33,868 nt of DNA from an uncultured Elusimicrobia bacterium (GCA_903873295.1 CAIQNV010000094.1:1-33868), one strand, 5' to 3'. Counted from the stretch's first letter, positions 7,322-15,557 are shown. The notes: generated by a model from the letters alone, not told the origin. Numbers and translations are program-made.

Positions 7322-8239
7322 CTACGCGCCCAAGCCGCACGCTATCTCCGCCGCCAGAGAGGCATTGGCTTTTATAAGGGCGATATTCGTCTCAAGCGAT
7401 TTTCCGCCGGTCGCGTGCGCTATCTTTTCAAGCAAGTAAGGCGTTATCCTCTTGCCGGTTACTCCGAGCTTGTCCGCCTCGCCGAGCGCGAGCGAGATAG
7501 CCTTTTCTATCATCGCCGGGTCGGCCTCGAATTCCGCCGGCACGGGATTTGCGATCACAACGCCTCCCGCCAGCCCCGCGTCCCACTTGCACCGGAGAAG
7601 CCGGGCGATCTCGATGGGGCTGTCAAGGCGGCAGCCGGTCTTAAAACCCGAGGATCTTGTATAGAAGGCGGGGAAGTCGTCGGCGCGGTAGGAAATTACC
7701 GGCACGCCCAGCGTTTCCAGTATTTCCAGCGTCAGCCCGATATCCAGTATAGCCTTCGCCCCGGCGCAGACGACGGCCACGCTGGTGCGCGCGAGCTCCG
7801 AAAGATCGGCGGAGATATCGAAGGTGTGCTGCGCGCCGCGATGCGCCCCCCCTATTCCTCCGGTAGCGAAAACCTCTATGCCCGCGAGCTGCGCCGCTAT
7901 CATCGTCCCCGCTACCGTGGTGGCGCCGGGCTTTTTTCCGGCCAGCGCCGCCGGGATGTCCCGGCGGGAAACCTTGGCCGCGCTTTGCCCCGTTTTGCCG
8001 AGCTCGTCAATTTCCGCCGGGGAGAGGCCCGCGACTATTTTTCCGCCGAGAATGGCGATCGTGGCGGGAACGGCGCCGCGGGCGCGGACAATGTCCTCGA
8101 CCGCCAGCGCCGTTTTTACGTTCTCGGGATACGGCATGCCGTGGCTGATTATCGTGGACTCCAGCGCGACAAGCGGCCGCCCGTTCCGCCTGGCGGCGCT
8201 GACTTCTTCGCCGAGGAATAAATATCTTTCAAGGTTCAT
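7322..8239 (-). CDS. psuG: Pseudouridine-5'-phosphate glycosidase
   Basis: A 305-aa enzyme that reversibly splits pseudouridine 5'-phosphate into uracil and ribose 5-phosphate, breaking the C-C glycosidic bond. Family landmarks are VALESTIISHGMPYP (Glu27), KVSRRD (Lys89, the Schiff-base lysine position), GTTVAGTM-like GATTVAGTMIAA, FATGGIGGAHRGA, and the C-terminal SLETNIALIKANA. The length matches the E. coli protein. The ATG overlaps the PsuK stop as ATGA, so kinase and glycosidase are translationally coupled, as expected for a two-step salvage or catabolic route for pseudouridine released from RNA turnover. Confident call. Confidence 0.95.
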   Translation of the reverse strand: MNLERYLFLGEEVSAARRNGRPLVALESTIISHGMPYPENVKTALAVEDIVRARGAVPATIAILGGKIVAGLSPAEIDELGKTGQSAAKVSRRDIPAALAGKKPGATTVAGTMIAAQLAGIEVFATGGIGGAHRGAQHTFDISADLSELARTSVAVVCAGAKAILDIGLTLEILETLGVPVISYRADDFPAFYTRSSGFKTGCRLDSPIEIARLLRCKWDAGLAGGVVIANPVPAEFEADPAMIEKAISLALGEADKLGVTGKRITPYLLEKIAHATGGKSLETNIALIKANASLAAEIACGLGA

Positions 8240-9153
8240 AGGTTCCCGGGACCGCCCTGCGGCTCATTAAAAACGGCGGCCGAAACGGCCCCGCTGACAG
8301 AGGCTTCGCTTCGGCAGGTCAGGGCCGCGGCCGCAAGACCGGCGAGCGCGCAGCGCCGCGGGGATAAACCCTTGAGCAGCCCTAAATAGAAGGCGGCGAA
8401 AAGCGCGTCGCCTGCCCCTGTTACATTTTCCGCCCTGACCTTTGGCGCGGTAAAATGTTTTTCAACTCCGCGGGACAAAACATGAATGCCTCCGGAGCCG
8501 AGCGACACCACTATGTTCTTCGCGCCGCGGCCCGCGAGCAGCCGGGCGCATTTCTTTGCCAGCGCGCCGGAGACGCGGTTCTGGCCGGTGAGGAGCCCGG
8601 CCTCCGACAGATTGGGTTTGATGAATTCGCAGCCGGCCAGGGCTCCGGCGAGGCGGAGCGATTTTCCGTCCGAGACGGGTTCAAGCGCGTACCGGAGCCC
8701 GGCCCGCGCGCATAAGCGGGCGAGGTGCGTGATCGTGGCCGCGCTGAAATTCGCGTCTATCACCGCCGCGTCGAACGACGCGAGATCAAGGCGCAAGCCG
8801 TCGATGTCTCCGGAAGTGACCGCTTCGGCCGCCATGTCGCAGAAGCCGGTCAGCAGTCCGCCATCCGGCTTCAGGGCGGCGACGTAGACCCCGGTCCTCG
8901 CGGAAGGGATCGTTCTGGCGGCAATGCCCCTCCGGCGCAAATTGGCCTTAAGATAAGCGCCCCACGGGTCTTTCCCCAGCGGCGTGACCAGCGTGGTCCG
9001 GCACCCGAGCAGCGTAAGATTGGCGGCGATGTTCGCCCCCACGCCCCCGGCGCTGAAGCGCACGTCGGAAGCGATAGAGGTGCGGGCCCTCGCCGCGCCG
9101 CGCGGGCGGGCGGTGATGTCTAAATTGCAGCCGCCAAAAACCGCTATTTTCAT
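8236..9153 (-). CDS. psuK: PfkB-family kinase, probable pseudouridine kinase
   Basis: A 305-aa ribokinase/PfkB-fold sugar kinase. The N-terminal FGGCNLDI and the GGVGANIAANLTLLG motif bind the sugar. KPNLSE (residues 179-184) and TGAGDALFAAF with catalytic Asp249 form the phosphotransfer site. The direct ATGA overlap with psuG identifies it as the kinase that makes pseudouridine 5'-phosphate; on sequence alone it could be read as another nucleoside or sugar kinase. The gene begins one base after the BtpA-like stop, without a clear ribosome binding site, so its translation probably depends on the upstream gene. Confidence 0.9.
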   Translation of the reverse strand: MKIAVFGGCNLDITARPRGAARARTSIASDVRFSAGGVGANIAANLTLLGCRTTLVTPLGKDPWGAYLKANLRRRGIAARTIPSARTGVYVAALKPDGGLLTGFCDMAAEAVTSGDIDGLRLDLASFDAAVIDANFSAATITHLARLCARAGLRYALEPVSDGKSLRLAGALAGCEFIKPNLSEAGLLTGQNRVSGALAKKCARLLAGRGAKNIVVSLGSGGIHVLSRGVEKHFTAPKVRAENVTGAGDALFAAFYLGLLKGLSPRRCALAGLAAAALTCRSEASVSGAVSAAVFNEPQGGPGNL

Positions 9154-9154
9154 T

Positions 9155-9955
9155 TTATTTTCTGAGGCTGCGCACTTTTTCCATGAAGGCCGCGACCCGC
9201 TTAGCGTCCAGCGGGCTCTGCCACCGGCCGTCTTTCTTGAAATGCGAGCCCACTATAAGCGCGTCGGCTGCCTCCAGATATTTGCCGACATTTTCCAGGG
9301 TGACCCCGGAGCCGACAAGGACCGGTATCGCCACGGAGGACTTTACGGCACGGATGTCCTCAAGGGAAGCCTCCGCCCCCGTGCGCTCTCCGGTAACGAT
9401 CAGGGCGTCGCTCAGAAAGAATTCCGCCGCCCTGCCGGTTTCGCCGACCGGGATGTCCGCGGTTATGGCGTGGGAGGAATGCTTCTTTTTGATATCGGTG
9501 AAAACTTTGATCTTTTCCGCGCCTATGCTTTTGCGGTAGCGCAGCAGTTCCCCCGCATCCGAGCCGATGAGCCCCTCGTCGGCCACGTGGGCGAAGACGA
9601 AACCTTCGGCCCTGATGAAATCGAGCCCCGCCGCGGACGCCGCCGCCAGCGCCTGTATATTTCCGCCGGCCAGGATCTGAATGCCGCAGGGCAGGCCGGA
9701 CGCGTTCTTAACCTCGTTCCCGATGACGGCCATGGCGGCGGTTATTTCGTGCCCGGCGCCGCGGTTCAGGTAGGGTACGTCGTGCATATTCTCCACCGCG
9801 ATCATATCCACGCCGGCGTCTTTGTATATCCGCGCCTCGAGCAGCGCTTTTCCCCTGACCGCGGCGAAGTCGCCGGCGTAGCGCGGAGTGCCCGGCAGGG
9901 CCTGCGCGTGGATCATTCCTATGACGGCTTTTTTTAGTCCGAAAATATTTTGCAC
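9155..9955 (-). CDS. BtpA/SgcQ family TIM-barrel protein
   Basis: A 266-aa protein of the BtpA/SgcQ family, recognised by FGLKKAVIGMIHAQALPGTPRY, the VDMIAVENMHDVPY strand-loop, FIRAEGFVFAHVADEGLI, and VLVGSGVTLENVGKYLEAADALIVGSHFK. The last is a phosphate-binding-type loop of a TIM barrel. BtpA was linked to photosystem I accumulation in cyanobacteria, but most bacterial homologues sit in sugar or nucleoside clusters and have no settled reaction. The start is GTG at 9955, supported by AAGGAG seven bases upstream. It is the first gene of the psuK-psuG operon, which suggests a step on ribose phosphate, uracil or a pseudouridine derivative; that is inference. Confidence 0.88.
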   Translation of the reverse strand: MQNIFGLKKAVIGMIHAQALPGTPRYAGDFAAVRGKALLEARIYKDAGVDMIAVENMHDVPYLNRGAGHEITAAMAVIGNEVKNASGLPCGIQILAGGNIQALAAASAAGLDFIRAEGFVFAHVADEGLIGSDAGELLRYRKSIGAEKIKVFTDIKKKHSSHAITADIPVGETGRAAEFFLSDALIVTGERTGAEASLEDIRAVKSSVAIPVLVGSGVTLENVGKYLEAADALIVGSHFKKDGRWQSPLDAKRVAAFMEKVRSLRK

Positions 9956-9995
9956 CGTGCGCTCCTTGGCTTTCAGGCGGAAAGTTCCGGCTGAA

Positions 9996-10027
9996 GCCCC
10001 CCCTGGCGGGGCGCGTTCCGCGCGGAA
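9996..10027. promoter_or_regulatory. Possible operator/hairpin in the divergent btpA-MATE intergenic region
   Basis: GCCCC (9996-10000) and GGGGC (10008-10012) form a short hairpin. It is followed by a perfect 12-base palindrome TTCCGCGCGGAA (10016-10027), which looks like a dimeric regulator site. It lies 60 bases before the btpA start and 80 before the MATE start. No regulator gene is adjacent. The rest of the 153-base gap holds the MATE promoter candidate and nothing else I can support. Confidence 0.3.
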
Positions 10028-10108
10028 TACACCTATGATACCAAAAGCGGGACGTTTTCAGGAATTTTGTGACGCGCGCTCCGCGACTTTGTATTATATT
10101 GTGACCGC

Positions 10109-11509
10109 ATGAAAGATTTTACTACCGGCCCGGAGGGGCGCCTTATCTGGGACTTCACGGTGCCGATGCTTATCGGCAATGTGTTCCAGCAGTCCTATAA
10201 CGTCATAGACAGCGTCATCGTGGGCCGGGCCATAGGGAAATCGGCCCTGGCGGCGGTCGGAGCCAGCTTCCCGATCTTATTCCTGATGACCGCGCTGATC
10301 ATCGGCGTCACGATGGGTTTCTCCATCGTTATCTCCCAGTATTTCGGCGCAAAGGACATGGCGCGGGTGCGCAGGGCCATAGACACTTCTTATATCTTTC
10401 TTTTCTTCGCCTCGCTCGCCGCAACGGTCCTCGGCCTGGCCGCTTCCGGGCCCATCCTGCGCTTTCTGCTGACTCCGGAAGAGATAATGCCGCAGGCCGT
10501 GATCTTTCTGCGCATCATGTTCGCCGGCATACTTTTTCTGTTCGGCTATAACTCCATAAGCGCCGTGCTGCGCGGCCTGGGTGATTCCAAAACCCCGCTT
10601 TACTTCCTTATTATCTCCACTCTCCTCAACGTGATGCTGGTCATGCTGTTCGTGCTGGTCTTTAAATGGGGGATCGCGGGATCGGCCTGGGCCACGGTCC
10701 TGGCGCAGTCGGCCTCTTTCCTTATGGGGGTGGTCTACCTGAACCGGACGCACCCGGTGCTGACTTTCCGCCTAAGAGGGCTGGAGTTCGACCGGGAGAT
10801 CTTCAGGAAGAGCCTGGCAATAGGCCTGCCTACCGGGGTCCAGCAGGTGCTGGTGGCCGTCGGCATGATGGCGCTTTCCCGGATCGTGAACGGCTTCGGG
10901 ACCGACGCCATCGCCGCCTTCACCGCCGCCGGGCGCATAGACACTTTCGCGGTGATGCCGGCCATGAATCTCTCAGCCGCCATCTCCAGCTTCGTGGGGC
11001 AGAATATCGGCGCCGGCAAGCTGGACCGGGTAAAGCACGGCCTCCGCGCCGCCCTTCTCATCTCCGGGGCGATCTCGCTCGGCACGACCCTGGCTATCGT
11101 TATCTTCAAGTGGCATCTGATAGCGCTGTTCAACTCCGACCCGGCCGTCGTGGCCATCGGGACGCGCTATCTGCTTATCGTCGGAGGTTTCTATATCGTC
11201 TTCTCGAGCATGTTCGTACTGACCGGGGTTTTGCGCGGCGCCGGGGACGCCCTCATCCCGATGTTCGTCACCATACTGGCGCTTTGGGGCATCCGCATAC
11301 CGGTCTCGGCCTGGTTATCGGGAAGGATAGGAACCGACGGGATCTGGTGGGGTATTCCAATAGCCTGGACGGCCGGGCTGCTGCTGCTGGCGGCCTATTA
11401 CAGGACCGGGCGCTGGAAGCGCGGGGCGGCGGCGCAGGCTCCTGCTGCCGGCCCCCCGCCGCCCTCTCCCGACGACGACGAATCCGAATGGAACGTGTCT
11501 AAATTTTAA
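10109..11509 (+). CDS. MATE family efflux transporter
   Basis: A 466-aa inner-membrane protein with about 12 hydrophobic segments in two related halves. The MATE hallmarks are visible: the N-terminal IWDFTVPMLIGNVFQQSYNVIDSVIVGR and the second-half counterpart IGLPTGVQQVLVAVGMMALSR, plus the SAAISSFVGQNIGAG stretch. It exports drugs or metabolites in exchange for Na+ or H+; the substrate cannot be assigned. The last 30 residues form a Pro/Ala-rich, acidic cytoplasmic tail (PPPPSPDDDESEW) not typical of the family. No ribosome binding site is present; TATATT (10095-10100) lies only eight bases before the ATG, so the mRNA may be leaderless. The stop overlaps the convergent TIGR03545 gene by 11 bases. 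Confidence 0.93.
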   Translation: MKDFTTGPEGRLIWDFTVPMLIGNVFQQSYNVIDSVIVGRAIGKSALAAVGASFPILFLMTALIIGVTMGFSIVISQYFGAKDMARVRRAIDTSYIFLFFASLAATVLGLAASGPILRFLLTPEEIMPQAVIFLRIMFAGILFLFGYNSISAVLRGLGDSKTPLYFLIISTLLNVMLVMLFVLVFKWGIAGSAWATVLAQSASFLMGVVYLNRTHPVLTFRLRGLEFDREIFRKSLAIGLPTGVQQVLVAVGMMALSRIVNGFGTDAIAAFTAAGRIDTFAVMPAMNLSAAISSFVGQNIGAGKLDRVKHGLRAALLISGAISLGTTLAIVIFKWHLIALFNSDPAVVAIGTRYLLIVGGFYIVFSSMFVLTGVLRGAGDALIPMFVTILALWGIRIPVSAWLSGRIGTDGIWWGIPIAWTAGLLLLAAYYRTGRWKRGAAAQAPAAGPPPPSPDDDESEWNVSKF

Positions 11510-13256
11510 ATTTAGGAAGCTTGAACTTTGCCGGGACGAGGCCTTTCAGCAGCTTGTCCCCCCCTCCGGTGACTTTAGCCTCCGCGTCTTTGAGCTTTTC
11601 GTCCAGCTCCGCCTTCTTTGAAGCCGTCAGGCCGTCGAGCTTATCGCGGTAGGGCTTAAGGGCTTCGTCGATCTTCTTCCGGGCTTCGTCCTGCGCTTTT
11701 TTCGCCTCCGCGCCCAGCGCTCCGCCGAAGGCTTTTGACAGCGCGCCGGCAAGGTCGGTCTTTATCGAAAGCTTCGGGCTTTTAATGGTCCCGGTTATGT
11801 CGCTTTCTATCAGCGCCGAAGAGAGTCCGGTGAAAGCGGCTTCCACCGCGGACCTGAGCGGGGCGGCCTTGATATTCCCGGCGTCGGGCCTGAAGGAAGC
11901 GCCGGCAAGGCGGAGCGCCGCCCGGCCGTCGAGCTTCTCCCCCGCGGTCTTAAGGCTGCCGTCAAAAGCGCCGGTGGCGCCGGTCACTTCCAACTGAAAA
12001 GAGGCCGGGGAGCCCAGCTTTAATTGTCCGACCGGCATTCCGGAATAGGAAAGCGCGGACTCCGTTCTTATCTCCTCTCCGGTAGCGTCGACGGAGCATT
12101 TTAAGTCCAGCCGCCGCGCGCCCTTCGCCCCTTTTATCAGGGCTGTGGCGGGCCGCCCGTAAACCTGCGGCTGGGTGGTAAGGCCTTCTATCACGCCGCT
12201 GTAGGAGAGCGGGTCCTCCAGGCCGAGCTCGCCGGTGAGGGACAATCTGCGCACCAGCATCGTCGGGTAGCTTTTCTCTTTAGGGAAATGGACCACGCGG
12301 CCGCGCGGCGCTTCGTTCTTCAGCACGCCCTTGGAATTCGCCGGCATATACTTTTTGGCCAGGGTCAGCCATTTCATGGCCAGGGCGGTTTTCTCGGCTA
12401 TCAAGGGACCGGCCAGCATGCGCGCTATGGACTGCGTGTCCAGCGAGGGCAGTTTCATTTTGGCCATTACGGCGGCGAGGTCCTTCTTGCGCGCTTCGTC
12501 CAGCCCCTTGATTGAATCCTTCAGCTTCGCCGCGTCGGCCTCTATCTCCTGCTTGTCTTTCTTGAATTCGCCGGTGAGCTTGTTTATCTCTTTTCCTATC
12601 TCGGCGTAGTCTTTGGCCTGCTTGGCGAAGTTCTTTTCGCTTTTCGCCTTCTCGTAGCGGGCTTTCAGCGCGTCCAGTCCGTCCTGGTATTTCTTCGCGT
12701 CGACGCGGGCCGCGAGCCCCTCGTAATCCTTCCGGCAGCTTTCCTCCAGCTGTTTGGCCAGCTTGACGGATTCGAGCCCGGCCGGATCCACCTTGTAATC
12801 GCCAGCCGTCTCCGCTTTAACGTCGGAAGCCCGGTCCAGCGCGAAATCCTTCGACTCTTTCTTCAGGCTCTCCACCAGCTCGGAGGGCTCTTCCCTAATA
12901 AAGAGCAGTTTCCCCGAGGTTTTTCGCGTGGTGCCGAAGCGCAGCCCCGCGAGCGAGGCGTTCTCCACCACCAGCTTCTTTTCCAGCAGCGGCGCTCCCT
13001 CGGCGGAAAAGGACAGCTCCGAGAATTCCACGAGGTTGCGGTAATCGTCTTTCGAGTCGGCCACGGCAAAGCCGCCCAGCCTCAGCGACGGGTGCAGGAA
13101 GGTCGTGCGGAGGGAGGCTATTTCTACTTTGGCCTTCGCGCCCTTTTCAAGGCCTTTTATCATGCCCCACTTCAGCAGCGGGTCGAAAGCGAAGAAGAAA
13201 AAGGCCCAGACTAACGCCAGCAGTATCAGGCGGGGCAGGAGGTATGATTTGCGCAT
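11499..13256 (-). CDS. TIGR03545 family envelope protein
   Basis: A 585-aa protein with one N-terminal membrane segment (residues 8-27) and a large, probably periplasmic, remainder. The first third (KAKVEIASLRTTFLHPSLRLGGFAVAD... NLVEF... ENASLAGLRFGTTRKTSG) matches the conserved TIGR03545 pattern and resembles AsmA-like proteins. Residues about 160-265 are Lys/Glu/Ala-rich and likely coiled coil, as are about 515-565. It is read one base after the TIGR03546 gene, and the two families are usually found together. Function is unknown; an AsmA-like role in lipid or envelope handling is a guess from the fold-like pattern. Confidence 0.85.
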   Translation of the reverse strand: MRKSYLLPRLILLALVWAFFFFAFDPLLKWGMIKGLEKGAKAKVEIASLRTTFLHPSLRLGGFAVADSKDDYRNLVEFSELSFSAEGAPLLEKKLVVENASLAGLRFGTTRKTSGKLLFIREEPSELVESLKKESKDFALDRASDVKAETAGDYKVDPAGLESVKLAKQLEESCRKDYEGLAARVDAKKYQDGLDALKARYEKAKSEKNFAKQAKDYAEIGKEINKLTGEFKKDKQEIEADAAKLKDSIKGLDEARKKDLAAVMAKMKLPSLDTQSIARMLAGPLIAEKTALAMKWLTLAKKYMPANSKGVLKNEAPRGRVVHFPKEKSYPTMLVRRLSLTGELGLEDPLSYSGVIEGLTTQPQVYGRPATALIKGAKGARRLDLKCSVDATGEEIRTESALSYSGMPVGQLKLGSPASFQLEVTGATGAFDGSLKTAGEKLDGRAALRLAGASFRPDAGNIKAAPLRSAVEAAFTGLSSALIESDITGTIKSPKLSIKTDLAGALSKAFGGALGAEAKKAQDEARKKIDEALKPYRDKLDGLTASKKAELDEKLKDAEAKVTGGGDKLLKGLVPAKFKLPKFKI

Positions 13257-13257
13257 C

Positions 13258-13770
13258 TTACACGCTCCTCTTAAAGTACCAGTCGAACAGCCAGGAGGCT
13301 TTGAGGGCTTTCGCCAGTTTGGAGCCCATCACGCGTTCGCGGAATTTTTCGTTATAGAAAACCCCGAAGCGCTTTCCGCCGAGATATACAGGAGCGAGCA
13401 GGACGGCTCCGAGAGCGAGCCCCCCCGGCACCACCGTGTTGTTGAAGCCGGTCCAGGGCAGCACGGGAATATTGTAAAGCTTCGTCCAGAGCGGCCGCAG
13501 GGCTTCGCTGGTCAGCAGGGCGTAGCCTATCGGGTCGGTGAGCCTGTCCAGCAGCGGGTTCAGCAGGCTCACCGCCACAGCGGAGAGCAGGGCCATCGGG
13601 ATATTCACGCGGGTCGCCATCAGCAGCACGATGAGCAGCTGGGCGGTCAGCGTGGCTTTAGGCATCAGCCCTATAAGAAAGCCGAGGGCTATACCGGCGC
13701 CTATCTGGCGCGGGTCGGTATCGCTGGTAAGTCCCTGGATGAATTGGCGCAAAAGTCCTATTGGGTTCAT
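13258..13770 (-). CDS. TIGR03546 family membrane protein (DUF2062-like)
   Basis: A 170-aa inner-membrane protein with three or four hydrophobic segments. The motif DPRQIGAGIALGFLIGLMPKATLTAQLLIVLL is typical of the TIGR03546/DUF2062 group, followed by NIPMALLSAVAVSLLNPLLDRLTDPIG. It is the upstream partner of the TIGR03545 gene (one-base gap), which is the standard arrangement for the two families. The ATG is preceded by TATATT six bases upstream and by TTGCCG a further 18 bases up, which suggests the transcript starts at or next to the start codon. Function unknown. Confidence 0.87.
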   Translation of the reverse strand: MNPIGLLRQFIQGLTSDTDPRQIGAGIALGFLIGLMPKATLTAQLLIVLLMATRVNIPMALLSAVAVSLLNPLLDRLTDPIGYALLTSEALRPLWTKLYNIPVLPWTGFNNTVVPGGLALGAVLLAPVYLGGKRFGVFYNEKFRERVMGSKLAKALKASWLFDWYFKRSV

Positions 13771-13776
13771 CCCTTT

Positions 13777-13806
13777 AATATATTAAAAGCGGCATGGGGA
13801 CGGCAA
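13777..13806 (-). promoter_or_regulatory. Candidate promoter of the TIGR03546-TIGR03545 pair, leaderless spacing
   Basis: On the minus strand: TTGCCG (13806-13801), an 18-base spacer, TATATT (13782-13777), then six bases to the ATG at 13770. A start site seven bases after the -10 coincides with the A of ATG. The -10 is part of the 14-base palindrome TTTAATATATTAAA (13774-13787). Confidence 0.5.
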
Positions 13807-13825
13807 GGCGAAATTAAATTAGTTG

Positions 13826-13831
13826 TATAAT
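13826..13831 (+). promoter_or_regulatory. Candidate -10 box of mntP, leaderless spacing
   Basis: A perfect TATAAT ends six bases before the ATG at 13838, so initiation seven bases downstream would fall on the start codon. No -35 is evident at 16-18 bases. No Mn-responsive yybP-ykoY-type leader can fit, since almost no leader would exist. Confidence 0.45.
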
Positions 13832-13837
13832 TCAGTC

Positions 13838-14413
13838 ATGAAACTTATCGAGATACTTTTCATCGCGCTGGGACTTTCCATGGACGCTTTCGCCGTTTCG
13901 GCGGCGAGCGGCGCGACCATGAAGCGGCTGCATATTCCGAACGCGCTCAAGATGGGGCTTTTCTTCGGCGGCTTCCAGGCGCTGATGCCGGTACTGGGCT
14001 GGGCGGCCGGCCTGAGCATGAAAAATCTCATCGCGGACTGGGACCACTGGATAGCTTTCGGCCTGCTTTCCGCCGTGGGCGGCAAGATGGTTTACGAGGC
14101 GTTCAGGATGAAGGAGGAGGAAGAATGCGCCGGGGAGAAAAGCTGCCCCTTCAACACCGGCACGCTCACCGTGCTGGCCATCGCCACCAGCCTAGACGCG
14201 CTGGCCGTCGGGCTTACCTTTTCGATGCTGCGGGTTTCGATAATAGCCCCCGTGCTGGTAATAGGGCTGGTGACCTTCCTGATGTCGGTGGCCGGGGTCA
14301 AGCTGGGCTCAACGGGCGGCCATTTCTTCGAGCACAAGATGGAGGCGGCGGGAGGCTTCATCCTCATAGCCATAGGCCTTAAAATACTGGCCGGGCACCT
14401 CGGTTTCTTCTAG
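13838..14413 (+). CDS. mntP: MntP-type manganese efflux pump
   Basis: A 191-aa inner-membrane protein with six hydrophobic segments, which exports Mn2+. Both halves carry the acidic MntP signature: ALGLSMDAFAVSAASG in the first helix and AIATSLDALAVGLTFSML in the fourth, with the paired aspartates that bind the metal. A short loop with a Glu-rich, two-cysteine stretch (KEEEECAGEKSC) joins the halves, as in the family. I chose the ATG at 13838 rather than an upstream TTG at 13823, because the family begins at the first helix and a -10 box occupies the upstream bases. The stop overlaps the convergent GAF gene by a few bases. Confidence 0.92.
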   Translation: MKLIEILFIALGLSMDAFAVSAASGATMKRLHIPNALKMGLFFGGFQALMPVLGWAAGLSMKNLIADWDHWIAFGLLSAVGGKMVYEAFRMKEEEECAGEKSCPFNTGTLTVLAIATSLDALAVGLTFSMLRVSIIAPVLVIGLVTFLMSVAGVKLGSTGGHFFEHKMEAAGGFILIAIGLKILAGHLGFF

Positions 14414-15105
14414 CCCTTTTTGTCTTTTTCCTTGAACCACTTCTGTTTGCCGTACAGCAGCTGCATGCACTCGTCGCAGAGGCCGTGCGTGAATCTGGCG
14501 TTCGACCGCTCCTCCAGGTAGACTTCCACCTTCTGCCAGAAGCCCTTGTCGTCGCGGATCTTCTTGCACTGCGCGCAAATAGGGATCAGCCCCTGCAGCG
14601 TGCGCATTTCCTTCGCCGCTTCCTCTAGCTGGATGTTCTTCGCTATCAGGGACAGATGGTTGGTGATGATCTCGCTGAACTCCTCCATCAGCCTTACGAT
14701 AGCCCCGTCGAACTGGTTCTGTTTGCGGTCGTAGAGACAGATGCTTCCGAAGATCTCGCCGTCGGCCTGGAACACCGGCACTCCGGCGTAGGCTATGTAG
14801 CCGGCCCCGGCGTCCGCGCTGTCCTTCCATAAATAGCTTTTGCCGGCGTCGGGCACTATCAGCTTCTCCTGCGACTCTATGACCGTCGCGCAGTAGGTCC
14901 TTACTCCGGGTATCATCTTTATAACGTCGCCCTGTTTGAAGGGTTTGTCCGGGCCCTGGCTTGTGCCGATGATCCTGATGTTCCCGTCCTCGACGACGTT
15001 TATGGTGGCGGCGGGGACCCCCGCGATCTGGGCCAGCAGGTCGGCGATGTTCCGCCATTTAAGCACGGCTATATCGGGAATGCGCAGTTTATTTATGTCG
15101 GGCAT
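14410..15105 (-). CDS. GAF-domain sensor with C-terminal four-cysteine module
   Basis: A 231-aa cytoplasmic protein. Residues about 15-160 form a GAF-like sensory domain (CATVIESQEKLIVPDA, YIAYAGVPVFQADGEIFGSICLYD). A short helix (about 155-172) leads into a C-terminal module with Cys177-Cys180 and Cys210-Cys213 plus His207 around IRDDKGFW and FTHGLC, probably a zinc-binding fold. There is no kinase, cyclase or DNA-binding domain, so output must pass through protein contacts. It lies eight bases after the response-regulator gene and has GAGG before its ATG. The same C-terminal module ends the PAS protein at 18811-19779. Confidence 0.8.
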   Translation of the reverse strand: MPDINKLRIPDIAVLKWRNIADLLAQIAGVPAATINVVEDGNIRIIGTSQGPDKPFKQGDVIKMIPGVRTYCATVIESQEKLIVPDAGKSYLWKDSADAGAGYIAYAGVPVFQADGEIFGSICLYDRKQNQFDGAIVRLMEEFSEIITNHLSLIAKNIQLEEAAKEMRTLQGLIPICAQCKKIRDDKGFWQKVEVYLEERSNARFTHGLCDECMQLLYGKQKWFKEKDKKG

Positions 15106-15113
15106 ATGACCTC

Positions 15114-15557
15114 TTATAGCGCCAGTTTCGAAACCGATACCCAGTACTGCTCGAACTTTCGCGCGAGCTCCAGGAATTCCTCCAGCGAGGCGGGCTTGGT
15201 TATGTAGGAAGCGGCCCCGTTCTCGTAGCTGCGCGCGATATCCTCGCGCCGGGACGAGGTGGTGAGCATCACCACCGGTATCCGCCGGAGCAGCGGGTCC
15301 GCCTTGAGGCGCTTCAGCAGCGCTATGCCGTCCATCAGCGGCAGAGTGATGTCCAGCAGTATTATGGACGGGCGCAGCGGCTTCTGCCCTGCACGGCTGC
15401 CCGAGCCCGAAAGCAGGTCAAGGGCCTCCTGGCCGTCCCTGGCGATATGCACGGCGGAGATGAACTTGAATTCCTTGAAAGCCTGCCGGGAGATAAGGAT
15501 GTCGTCTTCGTTGTCTTCAACAAGCAGTACGCTCAGCTTTTCGCCTTCAGATGTCAT
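15114..15557 (-). CDS. Single-domain response regulator, Rcp1-type
   Basis: A 147-aa CheY-like receiver with no output domain. It shows LLVEDNEDD (acidic pair Glu14-Asp15), the phospho-acceptor Asp69 in IILLDITLP, Thr99-Thr100, and Lys121 in ITKPASLEEF. The NEDD-ilisrqAF helix and the C-terminal FEQYWVSVSKL are typical of Rcp1-like regulators that serve phytochrome-type or hybrid kinases. A longer reading from 15638 adds 27 unrelated residues; 15557 is preceded by GGAGGAGCG and is preferred. No histidine kinase is adjacent, so the partner is elsewhere; the downstream GAF protein may be the listener. Confidence 0.9.
   Translation of the reverse strand: MTSEGEKLSVLLVEDNEDDILISRQAFKEFKFISAVHIARDGQEALDLLSGSGSRAGQKPLRPSIILLDITLPLMDGIALLKRLKADPLLRRIPVVMLTTSSRREDIARSYENGAASYITKPASLEEFLELARKFEQYWVSVSKLAL

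Noticed and set aside
7313-8221. A 302-codon plus-strand frame opposite psuG
   Set aside because: Arg/Gly-rich translation without motifs; psuG on the minus strand has all family motifs.
8984-9937. A 317-codon plus-strand frame opposite psuK and btpA
   Set aside because: No domain, no ribosome binding site and spans two well-supported genes on the other strand.
9956-10108. Riboswitch in the btpA leader
   Set aside because: Only short hairpins and a 12-base palindrome are visible; no known riboswitch core is present.
13823-13837. TTG start for mntP five codons upstream
   Set aside because: It overlaps the TATAAT box and adds residues absent from the family; the ATG at 13838 is better.
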